Source of the DNA: Ensifer sp. PDNC004
GTDB taxonomy: Bacteria; Pseudomonadota; Alphaproteobacteria; Rhizobiales; Rhizobiaceae
Length of the DNA: 64,000 nucleotides
Assembly: GCF_016919405.1 (NCBI RefSeq)
Contig: NZ_CP070353.1
Coordinates: 3,243,501-3,307,500 of the forward strand
Direction: 5' to 3'
Part shown: in pieces, positions 27,253 to 36,100 of the stretch
Position numbering within the stretch: position 1 is the stretch's first letter
Layout of the letters: each line of letters opens with the position of its first letter
Made by a program: the position numbers and the translations under genes
Notes under the pieces: generated by a model
Seen by the model: the letters and a program-made list of their open reading frames with translations, nothing else
What the model was told of the DNA's origin: nothing
The model's database searches: none

Positions 27253-28481
27253 CTAGGCTGCCTCGGGCAGTTCCCGCAGCTGCGGCACAGCGGAAGCGAT
27301 GATCACCAGGAACTGAACCAGGAAGCCGACGGCTGCGACGGCAAGGCATGCCTCGACGCCGAAGCGCGTGGCAACGACGGCGCCGAGCGCCGCGCCGATC
27401 GGCCGTGCGCCGAAGGTGGCGGTGGTGATGAAGGCCAGACGCGCCCGAGCATCGCATTGGGCGTGACGGCCTGTCGCAAGGTGAGGGTGGCGATCGACCA
27501 GAGCACCGGGCCGGCGCCGAACAGGAAGAAGCTGAGGCCGGCGAGGAGGCCGGAGGGAACCCAGATGGTGGAGAGCATGACGGCCGCGGCAGTCAGCCCG
27601 CCCAGCGGGCCAAGGGCGATCATCACGCCGAAAGGGATATGGCGCGCAATGGCGGGTGCTGCGAAGGCGCCGATCATCATGCCGGCGCCATAGATGCCAA
27701 GCGTGATGCCGACGCCGGTCGCCGTCAGCCCGAGGGTCTGAATGGCATAGGCGACATAGACCGCCTGCAGCACGAACCAGGCCGTGTTGAAGACGATGGC
27801 GGTCACCAGAATGGGCCTCAACAGCGCGTGGTCGGCAAGGAAACGGGCACCTTCGGCGAGATCCTGGAGAAGCTTGCGCTTGGGGCTGCTCGGCTGGTGG
27901 TGATCACCAAGGCCGGCGAGCAGGACGACGGAGAGAAGGGACAGGGATGTGGCGGCGACATAGGCGAGCGACGCGCCCGTCCATGCGACGAACGCGCCGC
28001 CGATCGCCGGCCCGCCGGAATAGGCGAGGCTGCGGGCAAGCTCCATCCAGCGGTTGGCATCAGCCAGTTGCGCACGCGGAACGATTGCCGGGATCAGGGC
28101 AGGTGCGGCGACATTGTAGCAGACCGTGCCGATGGCGCCGACGAAGCCCATGACGGCCAGCAACGGCAGCGACAGCAGTCCGCTGAGCATGAGCAACAGC
28201 GTGGCGACCAGCGACAGCGCGCGCAGCATTTCCGAGCTGACCATGAGGCCGCGCCGCGATGCGCGGTCGGCAATGAGGCCGGCTGGAATCGAGAGCAGCA
28301 GGAATGGCAGCGTCTGCGCCATCTGCAGCCAGCCGGTTTCCGCAGGGCCTGCGGCGAGCAGAAGCACGGCGGCCAGAGGAGCGGCGGCCAGCGCCATCTG
28401 CTCTGAAAATTGCGCAAGGAGGTTGGACCAGCCGATCCGCTTGAAGGCCGGGGGAAGGGGTGTGTTTTCTGGTTTCGACAT
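27253..28481 (-). pseudogene. MFS exporter (MFS_3/EntS-like), frameshifted near its 3' end
   Basis: Reads as a normal major facilitator from ATG 28481 (RIGWSNLLAQFSEQMALAAAPLAAV...; A-loop RASRRG) to AMLGRV. There, near 27434-27440, the frame slips: the continued frame gives a proline/serine/arginine-rich tail and stops at 27303, whereas the +1 frame gives AFITTATFGARPIGAALG...VGFLVQFLVIIASA, a proper last pair of membrane helices, and stops at 27253. The whole span is 1229 bases, one short of a multiple of three, so a single base is missing in GCGTCTGGCC. It is a true pseudogene allele or a sequencing/assembly error. The substrate is unknown; relatives export siderophores or drugs. Confidence 0.8.
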
Positions 28482-28607
28482 GGGAAGCCTCGATCATGAT
28501 AGGTCGAGGCCACGAAACGGAATTGCGTGACGCAGAGCCACCCGGTTTGCGCGCGCCCTGTAATTTTAGTCCGGCGTGCATCATTTTTCTCGCTGCCTGC
28601 TGCAACG

Positions 28608-28640
28608 AAAAACCCCCTCAGGGCGATTGCCATGAGGGGG
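28608..28640 (-). terminator. Rho-independent terminator of the glycine-zipper gene
   Basis: Stem CCCCCTCA / TGAGGGGG with a 12-base loop, followed on the minus strand by TTTTT, 55 bp after the stop of the lipoprotein gene. Confidence 0.85.
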
Positions 28641-28695
28641 AACCATTCCGTCGACGCGCTTGCGCGACGCCGAGGGACGATCTTCTTGCTGCGCC

Positions 28696-28953
28696 TTAGC
28701 GCGGGCAGGAGTCGATGTAGCGGCGGCCATAGCGGTCGCGGTAGTAGCACTGGCCTGGCTGTTCGGTGACGTTGCCGATGACCGCGCCGGATACGCCGCC
28801 GATGGCCGCGCCGACCGCTGCGCCACGGACGTCGCCGGTGACAGCGCCGCCGATGATCGCGCCGGAAACGGCACCGATGCCGGCGCCTTTTTCCGTCTGG
28901 GTGCAGCTTGCGACCGCCAGGGCGACCAGCACAAGTGCGATGGCTTTCTTCAT
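28696..28953 (-). CDS. Glycine-zipper lipoprotein
   Basis: 85 aa. The signal peptide MKKAIALVLVALAVASC ends in a lipobox (AVAS-C), so it should be acylated and membrane anchored. A glycine-zipper segment follows (GAGIGAVSGAIIGGAV...GAAVGAAIGGVSGAVIG), then a basic Cys-containing tail (CYYRDRYGRRYIDSC). ATG 28953 follows GGAGA. Proteins of this kind (YmgG/Pcp/SlyB-like) sit in the outer membrane and are often envelope-stress genes. It has its own terminator; nothing links it to its neighbours. Confidence 0.85.
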   Translation of the reverse strand: MKKAIALVLVALAVASCTQTEKGAGIGAVSGAIIGGAVTGDVRGAAVGAAIGGVSGAVIGNVTEQPGQCYYRDRYGRRYIDSCPR

Positions 28954-29384
28954 GTTGTTCTCTCCGATCTCTACGGATCTCAAGCCTTGCGCTCAGTCCG
29001 TCCCGTGGATGATGGCGGAGCCGGGAACATCCCGCTCCACCTGAACTTGCGGTTCGGAAAATACGCGGTCCCCATCGAAAGTCTACGGGAGCGCTGCGGT
29101 TTCTTCCTGGCGGCAAGATAATGATATCGTTCCTGAACGGGACATGAAGGCTCAGTTCCCCGCGATACAACCGGGGTAGAAAAATTTTATCGTCCGGCGG
29201 GCGGGGGCGGTTGCGGCATTCCAAAAAAAGACAAATGATACAAACAAGCCTGCAAAATCCGGAGGAGCGGATCCGTGGGCGAAGGGCATCGATATCAGTT
29301 GGCGCGTACCTTAGTCGCGTGAACCATCTCACCCGACTTTCCGGCCGCGCTCGTGTTGGCATTGACCGACCCCGGAGGAGCGAA
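28954..29384. other. Gene-free region between the lipoprotein gene and coxS
   Basis: About 430 bases without a convincing gene. It must hold the lipoprotein promoter (left end) and the cox promoter. I see an AATGATATCGTT palindrome-like core near 29120 and a short GC hairpin (CCCCGC...GGGG, about 29158-29176), neither of known meaning. The strand-wise frames here have no family resemblance. Confidence 0.4.
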
Positions 29385-29873
29385 ATGGCGAAAGTAACAA
29401 TGACGGTCAACGGCCGTCAGGTGAGCGGTCATTGCGACGACCGCACATTGCTGGTGCAATTCATACGCGAAAATCTTGGACTGACCGGCACCCATGTCGG
29501 CTGCGACACCTCGCAGTGCGGCACCTGCGTCATCCATATGGACGGAAAATCGGTCAAGAGCTGTTCCATCCTCGCCGTCCAGGCGGCAGGCTCCACGATC
29601 ACCACCATCGAAGGCTTGGCGGCCGACGGCGAGCTGCATCCGGTGCAGGCGGCCTTCAAGGCCAATCACGGCCTGCAATGCGGCTTCTGTACGCCCGGCA
29701 TGGTGATGACCGCCGTCGACATGATCCGCAGGCACCAGGGCCAGCTGGACGAAGCGACGGTGCGCGCCGAACTCGAAGGCAACATCTGTCGCTGCACCGG
29801 TTACCACAACATCGTGAAAGCGATCCTTGCCGCCGCCGCCGAGATGAGCGGCGCCCGCGTGGCCGCAGAATAG
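29385..29873 (+). CDS. coxS: Form II CO-dehydrogenase-type hydroxylase, small [2Fe-2S] subunit
   Basis: 162 aa iron-sulfur subunit of the xanthine-oxidase family. The plant-ferredoxin cluster motif is [12 protein letters not shown] and the second cluster [10 protein letters not shown]...CRCTGY, as in CoxS/CutS. ATG 29385 follows CGGAGGAG. It heads the order S-L-M, typical of form II (BMS) enzymes; genuine CO dehydrogenases of form I have the order M-S-L. Electrons pass from the Mo centre through these clusters to the FAD subunit. Confidence 0.92.
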   Translation: MAKVTMTVNGRQVSGHCDDRTLLVQFIRENLGLTGTHVGCDTSQCGTCVIHMDGKSVKSCSILAVQAAGSTITTIEGLAADGELHPVQAAFKANHGLQCGFCTPGMVMTAVDMIRRHQGQLDEATVRAELEGNICRCTGYHNIVKAILAAAAEMSGARVAAE

Positions 29874-29973
29874 CGGTAGATCGAGGGGCGGGACCTCGCC
29901 CCTGACGCATGTCACCCAGAACCGACGCATGGCCGTCGGGACTGTCGCTGGATATCTCGGGAGGAGATAGGCA

Positions 29974-32319
29974 ATGGGCGTTGAAGGCATTGGCGCGCGC
30001 GTGGCGCGCAAGGAGGACAAGCGGTTCCTGACCGGCAAGGGCCGCTATACGGACGACATGTCCGTGCCGGGAATGAAATATGCAGTCTTCGTGCGCAGCC
30101 CGCACGCGCATGCGAAGATCGTGAAGATAGACGCGTCGGCGGCCAAGGGCATGCCGGGTGTGATCGGCGTGCTCGACGGCAAGCAGCTGCTCGCCGACGG
30201 TATCGGCAACCTGATCTGCGGCTGGATGATCCATTCCAAGGACGGATCGCCGATGAAGATGGGCGCCTGGCGGCCGCTCGCGCACGAGACCGTGCGCTAT
30301 GTCGGCGATGCCGTGGCGATCGTCGTTGCCGACAGCGTCGCCGAGGCGCGTGACGCGGCCGAGGCCGTTGTCGTCGAGTACCAGGAGCTTGCCGTCGTCA
30401 TCGATGCGTCGAAGGCGCTGGAGGCGGGACAGCCGCAGCTTCATCCGGAAGCGCCTGGTAATCTGATCTTCGACTGGCAGATCGGCGACGAGGCGGCAAC
30501 CGACAAGGCGATCGGCGCTGCAGCGCATGTCACCGAGATCACCATCCACAACAACCGGCTCTCGCCCAACCCGATGGAGCCGCGCGCGGCGCTCGGCATC
30601 TACGACGCCGGCGACGATCACTACACCTGCTACACGACCAGCCAGAACCCGCACGTGGCCCGGCTGGTGATGAGCGCCTTCTATAATGTCGCGCCGGAAA
30701 ACAAGCTGAGGGTGATCGCGCCCGATGTCGGCGGTGGCTTCGGGTCGAAGATCTACATCTATCCGGAAGAGATTGTCTGTCTCTGGGCGTCGAAGCGCAC
30801 CGGCGTGCCGGTCAAATGGACGTCGGACCGCACCGAAGCGTTCCTCACCGATGCCCATGGCCGCGACCATGTGTCGAAGGTGAAGATGGCCTTCGACGCC
30901 AACAACCGCATCATCGGGCTCAAGGTCGACACGATCGCCAATCTTGGTGCCTATATGTCGCTGTTCTCGTCGGCGGTGCCGACCTATCTCTATGCGACGC
31001 TGCTGTCAGGGCAGTACGATATCCCTGCGATCCACGCGAATGTGCGCACGGTCTACACCAACACGGCGCCGGTCGACGCCTATCGTGGCGCCGGGCGGCC
31101 GGAGGCGACCTATCTCCTGGAGCGCACGATGGAGACGGCCGCGCGCGAGCTCGGCGTCTCGCCTGCCGAATTGCGGCGGGTGAACTTTATCCGCTCCTTC
31201 CCGCACCAGACGCCTGTGATCATGAATTATGACGCCGGCGACTATGACGCTTCGCTCGAAGCGGCGATGAAGGCGGCCGACTGGAACGGCTTTGCCGCCC
31301 GCAAGGCGGAAGCGGCCGGTCGGGGCATGAAGCGCGGCATAGGCATGAGCTGCTACATCGAGGCCTGCGGCATCGCGCCGTCGGCAGCCGTGGGGTCGCT
31401 CGGCGCCGGCGTCGGCCTTTGGGAATCGGCCGAGGTGCGCGTCAATGCCGTCGGCACGATCGAGGTGCTGACCGGTTCGCACAGCCATGGCCAGGGCCAC
31501 GAGACGACCTTTGCCCAGCTTGTCGCCGACCGCTTCGGCGTGCCGCTCGACAGCGTCAACATCGTGCATGGCGACACCGACAAGGTGCAGATGGGCATGG
31601 GCACCTATGGCTCGCGCTCCGGTGCCGTCGGCATGTCGGCTGTGGTCAAGGCGCTCGACAAGGTCGAAGCCAAAGCGAAGAAGATCGCCGCCCATCTGAT
31701 GGAGGCGGACGAGAGCGACATCGTCATCGAGAACGGCGAGCTGAAGGTCGCCGGTACCGACAAGGCGGTGCCCTGGTTCCAGATGGCGCTCGCCGCCTAT
31801 ACCGCCCACAATCTGCCTGCCGGCATGGAGCCGGGGCTGAAGGAAGGGGCCTTCTACGACCCCGCCAACTTCACCTTCCCGGCCGGCTGCTACATCTGCG
31901 AGGTAGAGGTCGATCCGGAAACGGGCCGGACCAAGATCATCCAGTTCGTCGCCGCCGACGACTTCGGCAACATCATCAACCCGATGATCGTCGAGGGACA
32001 GGTGCATGGCGGGCTGGCGCAGGGCATCGGCCAAGCGCTGCTCGAAGGCGTGCACTACGATGCCTCGGGCCAACTGCTGACGGCGAGCTACATGGACTAC
32101 GCCATGCCGCGCGCCGACGACCTGCCGTCGTTCCAGGTCTCGACCTCGAACACGCCGTGCCCGAACAATCCGTTGGGCATCAAGGGCTGCGGCGAGGCCG
32201 GCGCGATCGGCTCGCCACCGGCGCTGATCAACGCCATCACCGACGCCATCGGCAACAACGCGCTCACCATGCCGGCGACACCGCACAAGGTGTGGGCGGC
32301 GGCAAACGCGGCCAACTGA
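29974..32319 (+). CDS. coxL: Form II CO-dehydrogenase-type hydroxylase, large molybdenum subunit
   Basis: 781 aa molybdopterin-cytosine-dinucleotide subunit. The active-site loop reads AYRGAGRPEA, the form II signature (form I CoxL has AY-x-CSFR with the Cu-binding cysteine). Other family motifs are GGGFGSK, QGHETTFAQL and the C-terminal KGCGEAGAIG with the catalytic Glu. It starts 100 bp after coxS behind GGGAGGAGATAGGC. Form II enzymes have weak or no proven CO oxidation; the real substrate may be another aldehyde or aromatic. Maturation genes (coxD/E/F/G) are not seen here. Confidence 0.92.
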   Translation: MGVEGIGARVARKEDKRFLTGKGRYTDDMSVPGMKYAVFVRSPHAHAKIVKIDASAAKGMPGVIGVLDGKQLLADGIGNLICGWMIHSKDGSPMKMGAWRPLAHETVRYVGDAVAIVVADSVAEARDAAEAVVVEYQELAVVIDASKALEAGQPQLHPEAPGNLIFDWQIGDEAATDKAIGAAAHVTEITIHNNRLSPNPMEPRAALGIYDAGDDHYTCYTTSQNPHVARLVMSAFYNVAPENKLRVIAPDVGGGFGSKIYIYPEEIVCLWASKRTGVPVKWTSDRTEAFLTDAHGRDHVSKVKMAFDANNRIIGLKVDTIANLGAYMSLFSSAVPTYLYATLLSGQYDIPAIHANVRTVYTNTAPVDAYRGAGRPEATYLLERTMETAARELGVSPAELRRVNFIRSFPHQTPVIMNYDAGDYDASLEAAMKAADWNGFAARKAEAAGRGMKRGIGMSCYIEACGIAPSAAVGSLGAGVGLWESAEVRVNAVGTIEVLTGSHSHGQGHETTFAQLVADRFGVPLDSVNIVHGDTDKVQMGMGTYGSRSGAVGMSAVVKALDKVEAKAKKIAAHLMEADESDIVIENGELKVAGTDKAVPWFQMALAAYTAHNLPAGMEPGLKEGAFYDPANFTFPAGCYICEVEVDPETGRTKIIQFVAADDFGNIINPMIVEGQVHGGLAQGIGQALLEGVHYDASGQLLTASYMDYAMPRADDLPSFQVSTSNTPCPNNPLGIKGCGEAGAIGSPPALINAITDAIGNNALTMPATPHKVWAAANAAN

Positions 32320-32330
32320 GGAGGACACTC

Positions 32331-33128
32331 ATGTACGAGACCCAATATCACCGGGCGTCCTCGGTTCAGGACGCCATCAGCCGAATGGAAGCGGCCGGCG
32401 AAGGCAAATATGTCTCCGGCGGCATGACGCTGATCCCGACGATGAAACAGCGGCTGGCGTCGCCGAGCGACCTGATCGACCTTCGCCATATCGCTGAAAT
32501 GCAGGGCATCTCGGTCAACGGCCGATCGGTGCGGATCGGGGCTGCGACCACCCATTACGAGGTGGCGTCGTCGGCAGCGCTCAAAGCCGTCTGTCCGGCA
32601 ATCTGCAGCCTTGCCAGCCATATCGGCGATCCGCATGTGCGGCACATGGGCACGATCGGCGGGTCGATCGCCAACAACGACCCGGCCGCCGACTATCCGG
32701 CGGCGATGCTCGGGCTGGGGGCGACGATCGTCACCAACCGGCGGGAGATCGCGGCCGACGATTTCTTCACCGGCCTGTTCGAAACGGCGCTGGAAGACAG
32801 CGAGATCGTCGTCGCCGTTACCTTCGATGCGCCTGCCAAGGCCGCCTACCAGAAGTTCGCCAACCCGGCCTCGCGTTACGCCATGACCGGTGTCTTCGTC
32901 GCCAAGCGCGACAATGGCGGGGTCCGGGTCGCGGTCACCGGTGCGGGCGCAGACGGCGTTTTCCGTCAGGCGGAGATGGAGGCCGCACTTTCCGCCAACT
33001 GGTCGCCGGACGCGCTCGCTGGCATCAATGTCAGTGCGTCGGACCTGCTCTCCGACCTTCACGCGGATGCGGCCTATCGCGCCAACCTGGTGAAGGTCAT
33101 GGCCAAACGGGCCGTGGCAGCGGCATGA
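32331..33128 (+). CDS. coxM: Form II CO-dehydrogenase-type hydroxylase, FAD subunit
   Basis: 265 aa flavoprotein of the CoxM/CutM family. The FAD-binding motifs are AGGMTLIP-like YVSGGMTLIPTMKQR and TIGGSIANNDPAADYPAAML. It starts 11 bp after coxL behind GAGGAGG and ends the S-L-M operon just before a strong terminator. It receives electrons from CoxS clusters and would pass them to quinone or another acceptor. Confidence 0.92.
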   Translation: MYETQYHRASSVQDAISRMEAAGEGKYVSGGMTLIPTMKQRLASPSDLIDLRHIAEMQGISVNGRSVRIGAATTHYEVASSAALKAVCPAICSLASHIGDPHVRHMGTIGGSIANNDPAADYPAAMLGLGATIVTNRREIAADDFFTGLFETALEDSEIVVAVTFDAPAKAAYQKFANPASRYAMTGVFVAKRDNGGVRVAVTGAGADGVFRQAEMEAALSANWSPDALAGINVSASDLLSDLHADAAYRANLVKVMAKRAVAAA

Positions 33129-33154
33129 CCGGCCTTCGCCGCCACACAAACAGC

Positions 33155-33184
33155 GAAAAAGGGCGGCCTCGGCCGTCCTTTTTT
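33155..33184 (+). terminator. Rho-independent terminator of coxSLM
   Basis: AAAAAGGGCGGCC and GGCCGTCCTTTTTT form a stem with one mismatch and a tight TC loop, 27 bases after the coxM stop. Confidence 0.88.
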
Positions 33185-33193
33185 CATCCTTGC

Positions 33194-33207
33194 TTGACTT
33201 CGATCAA
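33194..33207 (+). promoter_or_regulatory. FixK/FNR-type box upstream of hemA
   Basis: TTGAC-TTCG-ATCAA matches the TTGAY-N4-RTCAA consensus of FixK/FnrN/FNR sites. It is 250 bp before hemA and after the cox terminator, so it points to hemA. In Bradyrhizobium hemA is under FixK control, so microaerobic activation of haem synthesis is likely. The match is seen; binding is inferred. Confidence 0.7.
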
Positions 33208-33239
33208 GCTTGACGTGATGAACATCCACTAAGGCTTTC

Positions 33240-33285
33240 TTTGGAATGTTTCAAAACTAGGGCTGTTCCCGTTGAAACGGTTTCA
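33240..33285 (+). promoter_or_regulatory. Two short dyads in the hemA leader
   Basis: TTTGGAATGTTTCAAA (33240-33255) is a 7-2-7 dyad with one mismatch; TGAAACGGTTTCA (33273-33285) is a 6-1-6 dyad. They lie 46 and 79 bases downstream of the FixK-type box and before hemA. They resemble iron-control elements only loosely; the bound factor is unknown. Confidence 0.3.
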
Positions 33286-33456
33286 GTGAAAGCAGCGAAG
33301 ATGCTCAGGCTCAAAAATGCTAGATCATCTCGGATGCACTCGCTGGGCAGGCAGCGCTTCAAGGGCCTTTTGCCGCAGTTGGCAGATGCCGGGCATTCCG
33401 AGGTTGACGCCAGGTCGCTTTGATTGAAGAAAAGCGCCCGGGCACTGGAGAAAATG

Positions 33457-34671
33457 ATGGATTTCGAAAATTTCTTTAAGAACGAGCTGGACGGGCTGCA
33501 TCAGGAAGGCCGCTACCGGGTTTTCGCAGACCTCGCCCGTCATCGCGGCCAATTCCCGAAGGCCGCGCGCCACACGGCTCAGGGCGTTCAGGACGTCACC
33601 GTCTGGTGTTCGAACGACTATCTCGGCATGGGCCAGCATTCCGTCGTCACCGAGGCGATGAAGCGCGCCATCGACGAATGCGGCGCCGGCGCCGGCGGCA
33701 CCCGCAACATCTCCGGTACCAACCATTACCACGTCCTGCTTGAGCGCGAGCTCGCGGACCTGCACGGCAAGGAATCGGCGCTTCTGTTCACCTCGGGCTA
33801 CGTGTCCAACTGGGCAGCGCTCGGCACGCTCTGTTCGAAGATTCCTGGCGTCATCGTCTTCTCGGACGCCGGGAATCACGCTTCGATGATCGAGGGGATC
33901 CGTCACTCCAAGTGCGAACGCGTCATCTTCAAACACAATTCGGTCGCTGACCTCGAAGCCAAGCTCGCCGCAGCCGATCCGCGCGCGCCGAAGCTCATTG
34001 CCTTCGAGTCCGTCTACTCCATGGACGGCGACATCGCGCCGATCAAGGAATTCTGCGACCTCGCCGACAAGTACGGCGCCATGACCTATCTCGACGAAGT
34101 GCATGCCGTCGGCATGTACGGTCCGCGCGGCGGCGGCATTGCCGAGCGCGAAGGCCTGATGCACCGCCTGACGGTCATCGAAGGCACGCTCGGCAAGGCC
34201 TTCGGCGTCATGGGCGGCTACATCACCGGCTCGGCAGCACTTTGCGATTTCATCCGCTCGTTCGCATCCGGCTTCATCTTCACGACGGCGCTGCCGCCGA
34301 CGCTCGCCGCCGGCGCGCTCGCCTCGATCCGTCACTTGAAGGAAAGCCAGGTCGAGCGCTTCGCGCACCAGGAGCGCGTGCGTCGTCTGCGCTCGCTGCT
34401 CGACCAGCGCGGCATTCCGCACATGCCGAACCCGAGCCATATCGTGCCGGTCATGGTGGGCGATGCCGCCAAGTGCAAGTGGATCTCCGACCTCTTGCTC
34501 GACAACTTCGGCGTATACGTGCAGCCGATCAACTATCCGACGGTGCCGAAGAAGACCGAGCGCCTGCGCATCACGCCGACGCCGCTGCATTCGGACGCCG
34601 ACATCGACCATCTCGTCGGTGCGCTGCATTCGCTGTGGTCGCGCTGTGCGCTGGCTCGCGCGGTCGCGTAA
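33457..34671 (+). CDS. hemA: 5-aminolevulinate synthase
   Basis: 404 aa PLP enzyme condensing glycine and succinyl-CoA to 5-aminolevulinate, the first step of haem synthesis in alphaproteobacteria. The N-terminus [21 protein letters not shown] is typical of rhizobial HemA. The PLP lysine is in [13 protein letters not shown], and [15 protein letters not shown] and [13 protein letters not shown] are family motifs. ATG 33457 is chosen over ATG 33454 because GGAG is six bases away. It is monocistronic, ending with a terminator that lies inside the convergent dxr gene. The leader carries a FixK-type box. Confidence 0.95.
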   Translation: MDFENFFKNELDGLHQEGRYRVFADLARHRGQFPKAARHTAQGVQDVTVWCSNDYLGMGQHSVVTEAMKRAIDECGAGAGGTRNISGTNHYHVLLERELADLHGKESALLFTSGYVSNWAALGTLCSKIPGVIVFSDAGNHASMIEGIRHSKCERVIFKHNSVADLEAKLAAADPRAPKLIAFESVYSMDGDIAPIKEFCDLADKYGAMTYLDEVHAVGMYGPRGGGIAEREGLMHRLTVIEGTLGKAFGVMGGYITGSAALCDFIRSFASGFIFTTALPPTLAAGALASIRHLKESQVERFAHQERVRRLRSLLDQRGIPHMPNPSHIVPVMVGDAAKCKWISDLLLDNFGVYVQPINYPTVPKKTERLRITPTPLHSDADIDHLVGALHSLWSRCALARAVA

Positions 34672-34716
34672 GGCCATTTTTGCCGGCGCCATGCGCGCCG
34701 GTTGGAAAGCTCCGAA

Positions 34717-35904
34717 CTACTGAAGCAGCCCGGCCGCCAAGTGCCGGGCTTTTTCGTCGGCGGCAAAGACGTCGTCCATCGTCGTGGCGGCCGGCAGGTC
34801 CGCGAGCTTGTCCATCACCTTTTCGACGATCTCGGCCATGGCGAGAAAGCCGGTGCGGCCGGCGATGAAGGCGTCGAGCGCCGTTTCCTTGGCACCATTG
34901 AGCACCGCGCCCTGCACGCCACCCTCGACCATTGCCCGGCGGGCAAGCCGGATCGCCGGGAAGCGCACTTCGTCCGGTGCTTCGAAATCGAGGCGCGACA
35001 GCTTGGCGAAATCGAGCCGCTCGATCGGTAGGCTGCAGCGGCTCGGATAGGAGAGCGCATAACCGATGGCGGTGCGCATGTCCGGGCAGCCGAGCTGGGC
35101 CAGCACCGATCCGTCGGTGTAGCCGACCATCGAGTGGATGACCGACTGCGGGTGCACGATCACTTCGACCTGCTCGGGCTTAAGCGCGAAGAGGTGCTTC
35201 GCCTCGATCATCTCCAGCGCCTTGTTGAACATCGAGGCGCTGTCGATCGAGATCTTCAGGCCCATCGACCAGTTCGGATGGGCGCGCGCGACATCGGCCG
35301 TCACATGCCGCATCTCCTCAAGCGACTTGGTGCGGAAGGGGCCGCCCGAGGCCGTCAGGATGATGCGCTCGACCGCGTGGCGCTGATGCTCTTCCAGCAC
35401 CTGGAAGATGGCGTTGTGTTCGCTGTCGACCGGCAGCAACCGACCGCCGCCTTTCTTCACCGCGTGGATGAACAGGCTGCCGGCCGAAACCAGGCACTCC
35501 TTGTTGGCGAGCGCGATGTCGGCGCCGCGGCGGGCGGCAGCAAGCGTCGGGGCGAGGCCGGCATTGCCCACGATCGCGGCCATCACCCAATCGGCATTGC
35601 GCTCGGCCGCCTCGATAAGGCCGCTCTTGCCGGCGGCAACTTGGATGCCGGTGCCGACGAGCGCTGCTTTCAGGTTTTCGTACTGGCTCTCGTTGGCGGT
35701 GACGGCGAGTTCGGCGCCGGCCTTCACGGCCTGCTCGGCAAGCAGGGGAATGTTGCCGTTGCCGGTGACGGCGACGACATCGAAGTGCTCGCGGCCGCCA
35801 AGGCGCTCGATGACGTCGAGCGTGTTGGTGCCGATCGAGCCGGTCGAGCCGAGGATCGTCAGTCGGCGCTTCGCACTGTCGCGGGATGCCATGCCAATAC
35901 CCAT
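34717..35904 (-). CDS. dxr: 1-deoxy-D-xylulose 5-phosphate reductoisomerase
   Basis: 395 aa enzyme of the MEP isoprenoid pathway that converts DXP to 2-C-methyl-D-erythritol 4-phosphate with NADPH. Family motifs are LTILGSTGSIGTNTLDV (NADPH), PVDSEHNAIFQ, ASGGPF and HPNWSMGLKISIDSASMFNK (metal/substrate loop). It is the canonical DXR, not the DXR-like DRL found in Brucella. The start at 35904 or 35892 cannot be decided; the ribosome site is only AAGAAG. It is convergent with hemA, and its last codons contain the hemA terminator. Confidence 0.93.
   Translation of the reverse strand: MGIGMASRDSAKRRLTILGSTGSIGTNTLDVIERLGGREHFDVVAVTGNGNIPLLAEQAVKAGAELAVTANESQYENLKAALVGTGIQVAAGKSGLIEAAERNADWVMAAIVGNAGLAPTLAAARRGADIALANKECLVSAGSLFIHAVKKGGGRLLPVDSEHNAIFQVLEEHQRHAVERIILTASGGPFRTKSLEEMRHVTADVARAHPNWSMGLKISIDSASMFNKALEMIEAKHLFALKPEQVEVIVHPQSVIHSMVGYTDGSVLAQLGCPDMRTAIGYALSYPSRCSLPIERLDFAKLSRLDFEAPDEVRFPAIRLARRAMVEGGVQGAVLNGAKETALDAFIAGRTGFLAMAEIVEKVMDKLADLPAATTMDDVFAADEKARHLAAGLLQ
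34727..34754 (+). terminator. hemA terminator inside the dxr 3' end
   Basis: AGCCCGG and CCGGGCT form a 7-bp stem with a 10-base loop, followed by TTTTT on the plus strand. It is located within the last 12 codons of dxr on the opposite strand. Confidence 0.7.
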
Positions 35905-36100
35905 GTTCTTCTTTTCGGACGAGATGCCCGGCTGAGCCTTCGCCGCGGACGCATGATCTGCACGAGATCGATCCGAGTTTTTTATGTTGTTTGCTAGGCT
36001 CTACAGGCGAAATCCGCCGGCAACAAGGGCGCGGTCTTCATTCCGTCTCGTCCGCGGGCTAAGAATCAGGTGCCTTGAGTCGGGGCCGAAGGAGTTCGCG

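Noticed and set aside
27303..27440. Programmed frameshifting in the MFS gene
   Set aside because: No slippery heptamer or stimulating structure at the site; a lost base is simpler.
33273..33285. TGAAACGGTTTCA before hemA as an RpiR site
   Set aside because: Same arms as the RpiR boxes, but the spacer is one base instead of four, and it is 22 kb away from that locus.
33241..33423. 60-codon frame in the hemA leader
   Set aside because: No ribosome site, TTG start and no resemblance to a known leader peptide; it overlaps likely regulatory dyads.
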